This document shows, piece by piece, positions 1 through 7,737 of a stretch of DNA of 13,600 nt. Both the position numbers and the translations under genes were made by a program. Below the pieces are notes generated by a model that was given only the letters and a program-made list of their open reading frames with translations, did no database searches and had not been told where the DNA came from. Source of the stretch: an uncultured Oscillospiraceae bacterium (GTDB lineage: Bacteria > Bacillota > Clostridia > Oscillospirales > Oscillospiraceae); contig CAJFPI010000018.1 in assembly GCA_904398675.1 (NCBI GenBank), positions 1 through 13,600 of the forward strand. The letters are read 5' to 3'. Each line of letters starts with the position of its first letter. The stretch's first letter is position 1.

Positions 1-1
1 C

Positions 2-514
2 CTGGACGAGCCCACCAACCATCTGGATATCGCCAGCCGGGAGTGGATCGAGGAGGCGGTGGAGGCCTACGAGGGGACCCTCCTCTTTGTCAGCCATGAC
101 CGCTACTTCATCAACCGCTTTGCCACCCGGGTTTGGGAGCTGGCGGGGGAGAAGATCACCGACTATCCCTTCCCCTTTGAAAAATATCGGGAGATCAAAG
201 AGCGGGAGAAGACGGCGGCCCAGGCGGCCGCCGCCGCGTCCCACGCCGCGGCCCGGGCGGAGGCGGAGAAGGAGAAAAAATCCGCCGCCAAGGGCACCAA
301 AGCCCAGCAGGCGGCGCGAAAGCAGGTGACCATCGTCCAGCGGGAGATCGAAAAGCTGGAGGGGGCCATCAAGGCCAAGGAGGCGGAGCTGGAGGAGAAC
401 GCCTGTGATTACGAGAAATACAGCGCCCTCTACGCCGAGAAGGAGGAGATGGACGCCCAGCTCCTGGAGCTGATGGAGAAGTGGGAGCGCCTCAGCGAGG
501 AGGCGGGGGAATGA
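2..514 (+). CDS. ABC-F family ATP-binding protein, 3' end (partial)
   Basis: Only the C-terminal part of the second ATPase domain and the tail are in the window; the gene starts upstream of base 1. The first readable residues are LDEPTNHLD, the Walker B/D-loop signature of ABC-F proteins. FVSHDRYF follows, carrying the H-switch histidine. After that comes a long, charged, alanine-rich tail of about 100 residues, rich in K/E/A, which looks like the antiparallel coiled-coil C-terminal domain of Uup-type ABC-F proteins. ABC-F proteins are soluble, lack transmembrane domains, and act on the ribosome (rescue of stalled translation or antibiotic protection). Which subfamily this is cannot be decided without the first domain and the interdomain linker. 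The stop codon overlaps the next start as ATGA at 511-514, so the two genes are probably translationally coupled. The family call is firm; the subfamily is open. Confidence 0.9.
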   Translation: MDEPTNHLDIASREWIEEAVEAYEGTLLFVSHDRYFINRFATRVWELAGEKITDYPFPFEKYREIKEREKTAAQAAAAASHAAARAEAEKEKKSAAKGTKAQQAARKQVTIVQREIEKLEGAIKAKEAELEENACDYEKYSALYAEKEEMDAQLLELMEKWERLSEEAGE

Positions 515-1257
515 GACGGGGATGGATCGCGGCGGCGGCCCTTTGCGTCCTGCTGGGGCTCGGCCTGATCGTGGGGTACAGCCCCATGCGCTTTACCGGC
601 TTTTTGTTCCTCTGTGCAGCTGTGGTGCTGCTGGTGTGGGGCTTTTTGTCCGCCCGGCGGGAGAGAAAGCCCTTCCGCGCCGCCCGGCGCATCCTGGCGG
701 TGTGTCTGGGGGCGGGGGTGCTCCTGTTTGCAGCGTTGGAGATCCAGGTGATCCGCTGGGGCCGCACGGACCACGCCAGACAGCCGGCGGCTGTCATTGT
801 CCTGGGCGCCGGGGTCAACGGGACAGAGCCCTCCCTGAGCCTCCTGATGCGGCTGGAGGCGGCGCTGGATTATCTATCTGATAAGCCGGAGATCCCCGTT
901 GTAGTCACCGGCTCCCAGGGGCCGGGGGAGGAGATCAGTGAGGCCCAATGCATGGCCGACTGGCTGATGGCCCGGGGCGTGGCGGCGGATCGGATCCTCC
1001 TGGAGAACCAGGCAGACAATACAGAGGAGAACATCCGCTTTTCCAAGGCACTGCTGGCCGAGGCTGGAGTGGATTTAGCGGATGATATTGCCGTGGTTTC
1101 CAGCGACTACCACCTCTATCGGGCCTCCCTCATGTGGGGATCGCCGGGGATGGTTCCGGTGGCGGCCCACATGCCGGGGCAGTATCTGCCCCTGACGGTC
1201 AACTACTATATCCGCGAGGCCTTCGGCGCAGCGGCGTATCTGGCCTTCGGCATCTGA
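511..1257 (+). CDS. YdcF/SanA-like (DUF218) membrane protein
   Basis: A 248-residue protein with three N-terminal hydrophobic segments (about residues 5-23, 28-48 and 60-80), then a DUF218-type alpha/beta domain. Visible family motifs are VLGAG at 97-101, TGSQGPGE at 133-140, NTEEN at 170-174 and SSDYHLYR at 197-204. Members of this family (E. coli YdcF, SanA, ElyC) sit at the inner membrane. They have been linked to envelope barrier function and lipid-carrier metabolism, but their biochemical reaction is not settled. I chose the ATG at 511 because it follows an AG-rich stretch (GCGAGGAGGCGGGGGA), overlaps the stop of the preceding ABC-F gene by 4 nt, and leads straight into a basic-then-hydrophobic N-terminus; an in-frame upstream start at 481 lies inside that gene. 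The following gene is 39 nt downstream. The family call is good; the function is unknown. Confidence 0.85.
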   Translation: MRRGWIAAAALCVLLGLGLIVGYSPMRFTGFLFLCAAVVLLVWGFLSARRERKPFRAARRILAVCLGAGVLLFAALEIQVIRWGRTDHARQPAAVIVLGAGVNGTEPSLSLLMRLEAALDYLSDKPEIPVVVTGSQGPGEEISEAQCMADWLMARGVAADRILLENQADNTEENIRFSKALLAEAGVDLADDIAVVSSDYHLYRASLMWGSPGMVPVAAHMPGQYLPLTVNYYIREAFGAAAYLAFGI

Positions 1258-1296
1258 GGGCGGGTACTCTCGCTCAAATACGGGAAGGAGGACAAC

Positions 1297-1794
1297 ATGT
1301 CGGGAAAAAAGGTTTTGTGCGTCTATTACAGCCGCACCGGAAAGACCCGCAGCGCCATGACGGGGATCGCCCAGGCGCTGAATGGAGAATTGCTTGAAAT
1401 TACAGATGGTGTTAAGCGAAATGGCTTGCTGGGAGCAGCCCGCTCCTGCCTGGACGCGGTGCGGAAAAGCACCCGGTTTCTGGACAAGATAGAGATGAAA
1501 CATCCCATCGCGGAGTACGATCTGGTGATTCTGGGGACCCCTGTGTGGGCCGGACGGTGCAGCAGTATCATGCGGGAGTTCCTCAAAAAATACGGCCGGG
1601 ACCTCAAGCGCGTGGCCTATGTGATTACCCGGGCCTCGGAGCGGGTCCGCTATGAGCAGGTGTATGAGCAGATGGATCTGTACACCGCCGCGCCTCACCT
1701 GTGCGCCGTGTCCCTCCGGGGCGGCGACGAGGGGGAGATGTTCTGGCGGGAGGAGTTCATCAAGGAAGTCAACAAGGTTTTGATCGAGGAGTAG
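1297..1794 (+). CDS. flavodoxin family protein
   Basis: A 165-residue single-domain flavodoxin-like protein. The N-terminal beta strand KVLCVYYS runs into the phosphate-binding loop SRTGKT (residues 12-17), which fits the FMN phosphate site of flavodoxins. GTPVWAG at 80-86 lies where the second flavin-contacting loop is expected. There is no signal peptide, so it should be a cytoplasmic FMN electron carrier or a small NAD(P)H:quinone-type flavoprotein; the partner cannot be read from the context. The start is supported by AAGGAGG at 1285-1291, 5 nt upstream. A short stretch near 1380-1440 is visibly more AT-rich than the surroundings, without breaking the frame. The stop is 3 nt before prfA, so it is probably co-transcribed with it. 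Confidence 0.85.
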   Translation: MSGKKVLCVYYSRTGKTRSAMTGIAQALNGELLEITDGVKRNGLLGAARSCLDAVRKSTRFLDKIEMKHPIAEYDLVILGTPVWAGRCSSIMREFLKKYGRDLKRVAYVITRASERVRYEQVYEQMDLYTAAPHLCAVSLRGGDEGEMFWREEFIKEVNKVLIEE

Positions 1795-1797
1795 AGA

Positions 1798-2871
1798 ATG
1801 GAGGAAAAGCTGAAGGGAATCGTGCAGCGTCTGGAGGCGCTGCAGGAGCGCTTGGCGGACCCTGCGGTATATGCGGATCCGGCATTAATGAAACGGCTCA
1901 GCCGGGAGCAGCGGGAGCTGGAGCCCATCGCGGCGGCCTGGCGGGCCTATCAGAAGGCACAGGGGGATCTGGAGGCTGCCAGAGAGCTTTTGGGGGACCC
2001 TGAGTTCCGGGAGATGGCCCAGGAGGAGCTGCAGAGCGCGAAGAATGAGATGGAGCGCCTGGAGGAGGAACTCAAGCGCCTTTTGTTGCCCAAGGATCCC
2101 AATGACGAGAAGAACGTGATTATGGAGATCCGCGGCGGCGTGGGCGGCGAGGAGGCCATGCTTTTTGCCGCGGACCTCTTCCGGATGTATGCCATGTACG
2201 CCGAGAGCAAGGGCTGGAAACTGGAGATTGTGAACCGCAACGAGACGGAGCTGGGCGGCATCAAGGAGATCAGCTTTGTGATCGAGGGGGAGGGCGCCTA
2301 CTCCCGCCTGAAATTTGAGTCCGGCGCCCACCGGGTTCAGCGGGTGCCGGTGACGGAGTCCAGCGGGCGGATCCAGACTTCCGCAGCCACGGTGGCGGTG
2401 CTGCCGGAGGCGGAGGAGGTGGAGTTTACCATCGACCCCAAGGATCTGCAGATCGACACCTTCCGTTCCTCCGGCGCAGGGGGACAGCATGTCAACAAGA
2501 CGGAGAGTGCCATCCGCATCACCCACCTGCCTACAGGTGTAGTGGTGGAGTGCCAGGACGAGCGCAGCCAATATAAAAACAAGGACAAGGCCATGAAGAT
2601 CCTCCGTTCCAAGCTCTATGAGGCGGAGCAGGCCAAGCAGAATGCGGCCATTGCCGCCCAGCGGCGCAGCCAGGTGGGCAGCGGGGACCGCAGCGAGCGG
2701 ATCCGCACCTACAACTTCCCTCAGAACCGTGTAACGGACCACCGGCTCCAGGGGGACAACAAGAATTTCAATATCGATCAGATCATCAACGGCAATTTGG
2801 ATCCCCTCATCGACGCGCTGGTCACCGCCGACCAGGCCCAGCGCCTCCAGAGCGGCGATGGGGAGATGTGA
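1798..2871 (+). CDS. prfA: peptide chain release factor 1 (RF1)
   Basis: A 357-residue protein that is full length for RF1. It terminates translation at UAA and UAG by recognising the stop codon in the A site and triggering peptidyl-tRNA hydrolysis. The N-terminal coiled coil (about 1-100) is followed by GVGGEEA (about 114-120), the codon-recognition tripeptide PVT at 184-186 within RVPVTES (RF1-type PxT, not the SPF of RF2), and the catalytic GGQ at 228-230 in SGAGGQHVNKTESA. GAGG directly before 1792 acts as ribosome binding site, and only 3 nt separate it from the flavodoxin stop. The GGQ glutamine is normally methylated by PrmC; the prmC gene, often next to prfA in bacteria, is not adjacent here. 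Identification is secure. Confidence 0.98.
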   Translation: MEEKLKGIVQRLEALQERLADPAVYADPALMKRLSREQRELEPIAAAWRAYQKAQGDLEAARELLGDPEFREMAQEELQSAKNEMERLEEELKRLLLPKDPNDEKNVIMEIRGGVGGEEAMLFAADLFRMYAMYAESKGWKLEIVNRNETELGGIKEISFVIEGEGAYSRLKFESGAHRVQRVPVTESSGRIQTSAATVAVLPEAEEVEFTIDPKDLQIDTFRSSGAGGQHVNKTESAIRITHLPTGVVVECQDERSQYKNKDKAMKILRSKLYEAEQAKQNAAIAAQRRSQVGSGDRSERIRTYNFPQNRVTDHRLQGDNKNFNIDQIINGNLDPLIDALVTADQAQRLQSGDGEM

Positions 2872-2895
2872 CGCAGAGGACAGCAGAGGTCAAAT

Positions 2896-3159
2896 ATGGG
2901 ACAGTGGAGATGGCGCATTGCCTGCGTCTTCGCTTGGGCGGCGGCCACAGTGTCCGCCATGGCGGAGGGCGCACTGATCTGGCTTTGGCTGAGCGGGATG
3001 CTGTATGTAGAGAAGTACGGAGCTGCCGATAACCTTTACGCGGCGGAGGATGCCTGGGCGGCGGGAGTGTTTGCCCTGTGCCTGCTGCCCCTCTGCCTGC
3101 TGTTTCTGGCCCTTTCCATCTTCTGCACAGGGAAAATGAAAAAGCAAAGAAGACGATGA
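2896..3159 (+). CDS. small two-helix membrane protein of unknown function
   Basis: An 87-residue protein that I do not recognise. It has two hydrophobic segments (about residues 8-34 and 54-78), joined by a short polar loop with several acidic and tyrosine residues (VEKYGAADNLYAAEDA). Both ends are basic: WRWR at the N-terminus and KMKKQRRR at the C-terminus. By the positive-inside rule both termini should be cytoplasmic, with the loop outside. The first segment is tryptophan-rich. AGAGGT lies about 8 nt before the ATG. It starts 24 nt after prfA, and its stop is 1 nt before the sua5 start, which indicates a co-transcribed and probably translationally coupled gene rather than a chance frame. 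No enzymatic motif is visible. Confidence 0.7.
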   Translation: MGQWRWRIACVFAWAAATVSAMAEGALIWLWLSGMLYVEKYGAADNLYAAEDAWAAGVFALCLLPLCLLFLALSIFCTGKMKKQRRR

Positions 3160-3160
3160 C

Positions 3161-4171
3161 ATGAAAACACAATTTCTGACGGAGAAGGAACTTGACACCG
3201 CTGCCGCTATCCTCCGGGCCGGGGGCCTTGTGGGCATCCCTACAGAGACGGTGTACGGCCTTGGGGCCAATGGGCTCAACGGCGAGGCGGTGCGGCACAT
3301 CTTTGAGGCCAAGGGCCGTCCCCAGGACAATCCCCTGATCCTCCATGTGCCGGACGCATCCTGGCTGGAGCGCTACTGCCGGAATGTCCCGGCGTCGGCC
3401 TACCTGCTGGCGGAGCGGTTCTGGCCGGGGCCGCTGACCATGATCCTCCCCCGCCGCGCCAACGTTCCCAACGTCACCACAGGGGGGCTGGACACCGTGG
3501 GGGTCCGATGCCCCAATCACCCGCTGACGCTGGAGGTGATCCGGCGGGCGGACATCCCGGTTGCGGCGCCGTCGGGGAATACCTCCGGCCGACCCAGCCC
3601 CACCTGTGCCCAGCACATGTGGGAGGATATGAACGGAAAGATCGACGCCATTCTGGACGGCGGGCCCTGCGGCGTGGGAGTGGAGTCTACCATTATTGAC
3701 CTCACCTGCCGCCCGCCCCGTCTGCTGCGGCCTGGCGGCCTTCCTCTGGAGGCCCTGCGGGAGGTGCTGGGCACGGTGGATGTGGACAAGGCGGTGGAGC
3801 GCGGGCTTGCCCCCGGGGAAAAGCCCAAGGCCCCGGGGATGAAATACCGCCACTATGCCCCCAAGGCCCCCGTTACTGTTGTGACGGGGGACGCCCTGCG
3901 CTCCGCCCGGTATATCCGGCGGCAGGGGACGGGGATCGGCGTGATCTGCTTTGATGAGTATACGGCCTTGTTTCCGGACTGCGTGGTGGAGCCCATCGGC
4001 CCGGCAGCGGACAAGGCGGAGCAGGCGCGGCGGGTGTTTGACGCCCTCCGGGCCTTTGACGCCACAGATGTGCGGGAGATCTATGCCCAGTGCCCTGACG
4101 AGGGGGGGCTGGGCCTGGCAGTGGCCAACCGGCTGAAAAAGGCGGCGGGGTTCCACGTTGTGGAGGTCTGA
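3161..4171 (+). CDS. sua5: L-threonylcarbamoyladenylate synthase (Sua5 type)
   Basis: It makes threonylcarbamoyl-AMP from threonine, bicarbonate and ATP, the first step in forming the universal t6A37 modification of ANN-decoding tRNAs. It is a cytoplasmic enzyme of 336 residues, the long two-domain Sua5 form rather than the short TsaC/YrdC form. The YrdC domain spans about 8-200 and shows IPTETVYGLGAN (26-37), KGRPQDNP (51-58), APSGNTSGRPSPT (136-148) and STIIDLT (176-182). The linker motif APGMKYRHYAP (224-234) leads into the C-terminal Sua5 domain (about 237-336). The start lies 1 nt after the preceding stop; its ribosome binding site is weak, which fits translational coupling. In Bacillus subtilis the orthologue ywlC also lies near prfA, so this neighbourhood is conserved in part. 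Confidence 0.95.
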   Translation: MKTQFLTEKELDTAAAILRAGGLVGIPTETVYGLGANGLNGEAVRHIFEAKGRPQDNPLILHVPDASWLERYCRNVPASAYLLAERFWPGPLTMILPRRANVPNVTTGGLDTVGVRCPNHPLTLEVIRRADIPVAAPSGNTSGRPSPTCAQHMWEDMNGKIDAILDGGPCGVGVESTIIDLTCRPPRLLRPGGLPLEALREVLGTVDVDKAVERGLAPGEKPKAPGMKYRHYAPKAPVTVVTGDALRSARYIRRQGTGIGVICFDEYTALFPDCVVEPIGPAADKAEQARRVFDALRAFDATDVREIYAQCPDEGGLGLAVANRLKKAAGFHVVEV

Positions 4172-4246
4172 GACCACTGATTATACATCATTTCAGGTGC
4201 GATGCCGTTTGCTGCGTCATCGCTATGGAAACAGGGAGGAGGGCAT

Positions 4247-4840
4247 ATGCTGACCATCGGCATCACCGGCCCCACCGGGGCGGGGAAAACCACAGCGCTG
4301 CAGGTGCTGGCGGAGATGGGATTTGCCCCCATCGACTGCGACGCGCTCTATTACCAGCTCCTCCGCCGGGATCAGGGGCTGCGCCGGCAGCTGGAGAATA
4401 CATTTGGCAGTGTCTTTTTGCCAGACGGACAGCTGGACCGGCAGCGGCTGGGTACAATAGTATTTGCGGATCCCAAAGCCCTGGCCAGGCTCAACGCCAT
4501 TGTCTACCCGGCGGTGAACCGGGCGGTGGAGGAGGAGATCGCGGCGTGCACCGGCCGGGGAGCTGTTGTGGACGCCATCAACCTGATTGAGAGCGGGCTT
4601 GCCGGGCGGTGTGACATCACCCTGGCTGTCACTGCGCCGGAGGAGGTGCGGCTGCGGCGGATCATGGCGCGGGACGGCATCAGTGAGGCGTACGCCCGCC
4701 GTCGCATTGCCGCCCAAAAGCCGGACAGCTACTACCGGAAACACTGCACCTTCCTGCTGGAGAACCGGGCGGAGAGCCGGGCGGCCTTTGACGCGTTGGT
4801 GCGGGAGACGCTGGAGAGCCTGCTGCTGTGCGCGCCCTGA
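4247..4840 (+). CDS. coaE: dephospho-CoA kinase
   Basis: It phosphorylates the 3'-OH of dephospho-CoA with ATP, the last step of coenzyme A synthesis. The protein has 197 residues, normal for CoaE. The P-loop is GPTGAGKT at residues 8-15. The substrate-side motif DCDALYYQLL begins at residue 30 (family pattern DAD..), and an arginine-rich LID-like stretch (RRIMARDGISEAYARRRI) follows in the last third. I chose the ATG at 4247 because GGAGG at 4236-4240 sits 6 nt upstream and the P-loop strand then begins at once, as in the family. An in-frame ATG at 4202 would add 15 residues unlike any CoaE and has no ribosome binding site. It lies 75 nt after sua5 and is probably in the same transcript. The GPTGAGKT loop with T/A in place of the commoner GGIGSGKS is a variant I associate with Oscillospiraceae. 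Confidence 0.93.
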   Translation: MLTIGITGPTGAGKTTALQVLAEMGFAPIDCDALYYQLLRRDQGLRRQLENTFGSVFLPDGQLDRQRLGTIVFADPKALARLNAIVYPAVNRAVEEEIAACTGRGAVVDAINLIESGLAGRCDITLAVTAPEEVRLRRIMARDGISEAYARRRIAAQKPDSYYRKHCTFLLENRAESRAAFDALVRETLESLLLCAP

Positions 4841-4886
4841 TGGAAGGATATAAAAGCAAAAATCAATATATGGGAGGATATAATCT

Positions 4887-6272
4887 ATGGAGCTCAAGGA
4901 ATGGCAGGAGAAAATCCTTTACAGTCAGAAAAGTGCCTGGGACCGGCTGCCCCGCGAGGAGGAGCCGCGCCTCATGGCCTACTGTGAGGATTATAAGGCA
5001 TTTTTGGACGCGGGAAAAACCGAGCGCGCCTGCGTGAAGGAGGCGGTGCGCCTGGCGGAGCAGCGGGGCTGGCGCCCCTACCGCCGGGGGATGGCCCTCG
5101 AGGCCGGAGACAAGGTCTACTGCAATAACCGGGGCAAAATGCTGATGCTGGCCGTCATCGGCAAAAAGGGGCTGGAGGACGGCGCGCAGATCACCGCCGC
5201 CCACATCGACAGCCCACGGCTGGATCTGAAACCCAGCCCGCTCTATGAGGAGGCGGAGCTGTGCTATCTGAAGACCCACTACTACGGAGGCGTGCGCAAG
5301 TACCAGTGGGTGACCATCCCCCTGCAGCTGCGGGGCGTTGTGGTGAAGAAGGACGGGGAGACGGTGGAGGTGGTCATCGGCGAGGAGAAGGAGCCAAAGC
5401 TGGTGATCAACGATCTTCTGCCCCACCTGGGCGCCGAGCAGAACAAAAAGACCCTCAACGACGGCATCGGCGGCGAGCAGCTGAACCTGCTCATCGGCAG
5501 CCGACCCATGGAGGGGGAGGGCACCGAGCGGGTCAAGACAGCGGTGATGCGCCTGCTCTACGAGAAGTACGGCTTTACAGAGGAGGATTTTATCTCCGCG
5601 GAGCTGGAGGCGGTTCCGGCGGCGGACGTCACGGACATCGGCTTGGACGGCAGCATGATCGGCGCCTACGGCCACGATGACCGGGTGTGCGCCTACGCGG
5701 CGCTGCGGGCTCTCTTCGATCTGGAGGAGGTTCCGGAAAAGACGGCGGTGTGCGTTCTGGCGGACAAGGAGGAGATCGGCTCCGACGGCGTCACCGGCAT
5801 GCAGACGGCGGCCTTCGACACCTTTATGAGCGATCTGTGCGACAGCCAGGGGGCGGCGCTGAAGACCTGCCTGGAGCGGTCCTTCTGCCTCAGCGCCGAT
5901 GTAACGGCGGCCTATGACCCCAATTTCGGCGAGGTCTTTGAAAAGCGCAACAGCGCCCGGCTCAACTACGGCATCGGCCTTTGCAAATATACCGGCGCCC
6001 GGGGCAAGAGCGGCGCCTCCGACGCCAGCGCGGAACTGGTGGGTTATGTCCGCCGCCTCTTCGATGAGGCGGGAGCTGTGTGGCAGATGGCGGAGCTCGG
6101 CAAGGTGGACGCCGGCGGCGGCGGAACGGTGGCCAAATACATGGCCAACCGCAACATTGACACCATCGATGCCGGTGTGCCGGTGCTCAGCATGCATGCT
6201 CCCTTTGAAACTGTGGGCAAAATCGACTGCTATATGACCTACAAGGCCATGGGGGCGGTCTACCGGGGCTGA
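4887..6272 (+). CDS. M18 family zinc aminopeptidase
   Basis: A 461-residue peptidase of the M18 family (aspartyl aminopeptidase/aminopeptidase I type). It is a cytoplasmic, usually dodecameric di-zinc enzyme that removes N-terminal residues from peptides. The metal and catalytic residues are all present: H106 in AAHIDSPRLD, D264 (or D265) in YGHDDRVCAYAA, E295/E296 in DKEEIGSDG, D338 in LSADVTAAYDP, and H437 in LSMHAPFETVGK. There is no signal peptide. The start at 4887 is supported by GGGAGGA at 4872-4878. Residue specificity (acidic or neutral) cannot be read from sequence alone. It follows coaE by 46 nt and is the last plus-strand gene of this cluster; the hairpin at 6333-6365 lies 60 nt downstream. 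Confidence 0.93.
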   Translation: MELKEWQEKILYSQKSAWDRLPREEEPRLMAYCEDYKAFLDAGKTERACVKEAVRLAEQRGWRPYRRGMALEAGDKVYCNNRGKMLMLAVIGKKGLEDGAQITAAHIDSPRLDLKPSPLYEEAELCYLKTHYYGGVRKYQWVTIPLQLRGVVVKKDGETVEVVIGEEKEPKLVINDLLPHLGAEQNKKTLNDGIGGEQLNLLIGSRPMEGEGTERVKTAVMRLLYEKYGFTEEDFISAELEAVPAADVTDIGLDGSMIGAYGHDDRVCAYAALRALFDLEEVPEKTAVCVLADKEEIGSDGVTGMQTAAFDTFMSDLCDSQGAALKTCLERSFCLSADVTAAYDPNFGEVFEKRNSARLNYGIGLCKYTGARGKSGASDASAELVGYVRRLFDEAGAVWQMAELGKVDAGGGGTVAKYMANRNIDTIDAGVPVLSMHAPFETVGKIDCYMTYKAMGAVYRG

Positions 6273-6332
6273 GGGGGCAGCGCCCTGCGAAAGATGCAGC
6301 GCAGACCTTCCCAGAGTTTGTGTCCGGCAGCA

Positions 6333-6365
6333 TAAAGTCCGCCAGGCTCTGCCTGACGGACTTTA
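6333..6365. terminator. hairpin between convergent genes, likely weak bidirectional terminator
   Basis: A perfect 9-bp outer stem (TAAAGTCCG with CGGACTTTA), one C/A mismatch, then a 5-bp inner stem (CAGGC with GCCTG) closed by a TCT loop. It lies between the M18 peptidase stop and the convergent pseudouridine synthase stop. The ends carry A and T runs within the stem, but no longer U-tract follows on either side, so termination efficiency is uncertain. Confidence 0.5.
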
Positions 6366-6373
6366 CGCGGATA

Positions 6374-7045
6374 TTAAAACGAGTCATTGCCCTCTGGGAT
6401 TTCCTCTGCAATCGCCTGACGGAAGGGAATCCAGAGGCTGCCCTCCGGTGCTGCGGAAACGCGGAAGGGGCGGATCCCCCGATAGCCGGGGCAGGTAAGG
6501 CGGCAGCTCCACAGGCCGATCTCCCCTGAACCGCCGCCGTACTTCCCATCCCCGATAAGGGGCATGCCCCGGCTGGCAAACTGGACGCGGATCTGGTGGC
6601 TGCGGCCGGTGTGGAGGCGGATCAGCACCAGGGATCGGCCCTCCGCCTCCGCCAGCAGACGGTAGGAGAGGGAGGCCTCCTTCACGCCCTTTCGCATGCG
6701 GGAGACCACAAAGCTCTTTCCCCGGGCGCTGTCCTTGTAGAGAAGGTCCCGCAGCTCTCCCTCCTCCTGTTCCGGGCGGCCGCGGAGGATGGCCAGATAT
6801 TCCTTTTGGACCAGATGCTGGGCTACTGCCTGGGAGAGGGCAGCGGCGGCAGGCTGGGTGCGGGCGAAGACCATGACGCCGCCCACGCCCCGGTCCAGCC
6901 GGTGGACAGGCCACACAGGACCGCTCAGCTGTGCCTGAAGCAGGGTGAGCATGCTCTCTTCCCGGCCGGGAGCAGCCTGGGAGAGGACGCCGGGGGGCTT
7001 GATGCAGAAAATCAGGGAGGAATCCCCAGTCAGAATGGATAGCAT
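6374..7045 (-). CDS. RluA family RNA pseudouridine synthase
   Basis: A 223-residue single-domain enzyme that isomerises specific uridines in rRNA or tRNA to pseudouridine. The catalytic motif HRLDR is at residues 48-52, with the nucleophile-type aspartate D51. Family elements around it are KPPGVLSQ (16-23) and, near the C-terminus, LHTGRSHQIRVQFASRGMPLIGDGKYGG-like sequence typical of RluA/RluC/RluD. No S4 domain precedes the catalytic domain, so it is a short form and the target site cannot be assigned. The ATG at 7045 has only a modest AGG 8 nt upstream. It is transcribed away from efp from a promoter at 7082-7110 and converges on the M18 peptidase gene. Family assignment is strong; substrate unknown. 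Confidence 0.9.
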   Translation of the reverse strand: MLSILTGDSSLIFCIKPPGVLSQAAPGREESMLTLLQAQLSGPVWPVHRLDRGVGGVMVFARTQPAAAALSQAVAQHLVQKEYLAILRGRPEQEEGELRDLLYKDSARGKSFVVSRMRKGVKEASLSYRLLAEAEGRSLVLIRLHTGRSHQIRVQFASRGMPLIGDGKYGGGSGEIGLWSCRLTCPGYRGIRPFRVSAAPEGSLWIPFRQAIAEEIPEGNDSF

Positions 7046-7081
7046 TCGTATAACCTGCCAAATCTATAGGATGGTGCAAGG

Positions 7082-7110
7082 ATTTTACCACAAAATGCTT
7101 GCAATTACAA
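7082..7110 (-). promoter_or_regulatory. sigma-A-type promoter of the pseudouridine synthase gene
   Basis: On the minus strand, -35 TTGTAA (7110-7105), a 17-bp spacer and -10 TAAAAT (7087-7082). The start of transcription would be near 7075, giving a leader of about 30 nt before the ATG at 7045. Its -35 box directly abuts that of the efp promoter. Confidence 0.6.
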
Positions 7111-7127
7111 CAAATATGGGGTAAAAT
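7099..7127 (+). promoter_or_regulatory. sigma-A-type promoter of efp
   Basis: -35 TTGCAA (7099-7104), a 17-bp spacer and -10 TAAAAT (7122-7127), giving a predicted start near 7134 and a leader of roughly 34 nt. The surrounding 7046-7140 stretch is clearly more AT-rich than the genes. Confidence 0.65.
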
Positions 7128-7167
7128 ACCCAACGGAATCTTTTGCCGATAGGAGGATATAGAGAAT

Positions 7168-7737
7168 ATGGCTACCATTACAGCAGGTGATTTCCGCAAC
7201 GGTGTCACCTTTGAGATGGATGGAAAAGTGATGCAGGTGGTGGAGTTCCAGCATGTGAAACCCGGTAAGGGCGCCGCCTTCGTCCGGACAAAGATGAAAA
7301 ACGTGGTTACCGGTGCCGTCACCGAGACGTCCTTCAACCCCACCGCCAAGTTTGAGCAGGCTTTTGTGGAGCGCAAGGACATGGAGTACAGCTACAACGA
7401 CGGCGATCTCTACTATTTCATGGATCTGGAGACCTATGATATGCTGCCCATCGGCAAGGATATCCTGGGCGACGCCTTCCGCTTTGTTAAGGAGAACATG
7501 ACCTGCAAGGTGCTCTCCTACAAGGGCAACGTCTTTGGCGTGGAGGCCCCCAACTTTGTGGATCTGGAGGTCACAGAGACCGAGCCCGGTTTTGCGGGCA
7601 ACACCGCCACCAACGTGACAAAGCCCGCCACCCTGGAGACCGGCGCGGAGATCAAGGTGCCTCTGTTTATCAACATCGGCGACAAGATCACCATCGATAC
7701 CAGAACGGGTGAGTATCTCTCCCGCAGCAAGGGTTAA
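7168..7737 (+). CDS. efp: elongation factor P
   Basis: A 189-residue protein of normal EF-P length. EF-P binds between the P and E sites of the ribosome and relieves stalling at polyproline stretches. The N-terminal KOW-like domain contains VKPGKGAAF, with the conserved tip lysine at residue 34; in other bacteria this position is modified (beta-lysyl in E. coli, 5-aminopentanol in B. subtilis). The C-terminal OB domains end in GDKITIDTRTGEYLSR, the usual EF-P signature. AGGAGG at 7151-7156 lies 11 nt before the ATG, a rather wide spacing. No modification enzyme is encoded in the window. It is transcribed from its own promoter, and the CD1247-like gene follows after 93 nt without an obvious terminator between. 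Confidence 0.98.
   Translation: MATITAGDFRNGVTFEMDGKVMQVVEFQHVKPGKGAAFVRTKMKNVVTGAVTETSFNPTAKFEQAFVERKDMEYSYNDGDLYYFMDLETYDMLPIGKDILGDAFRFVKENMTCKVLSYKGNVFGVEAPNFVDLEVTETEPGFAGNTATNVTKPATLETGAEIKVPLFINIGDKITIDTRTGEYLSRSKG

Noticed and set aside
2822..4177. Long open frame (451 codons) on the minus strand opposite sua5
   Set aside because: It lies entirely opposite well-supported plus-strand genes, has low-complexity Pro/Arg/His-rich composition typical of GC-rich antisense frames, and shows no family motif.
4878..4883. TATAAT directly upstream of the M18 peptidase start
   Set aside because: It overlaps the ribosome binding site area, only a few bases from the ATG, and has no -35 box at a suitable distance, so it is unlikely to be a promoter for this gene.
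4863..6197. Long minus-strand open frame (444 codons) opposite the M18 peptidase gene
   Set aside because: Antisense shadow: the plus strand carries all M18 metal ligands, and the minus product has no recognisable domain.
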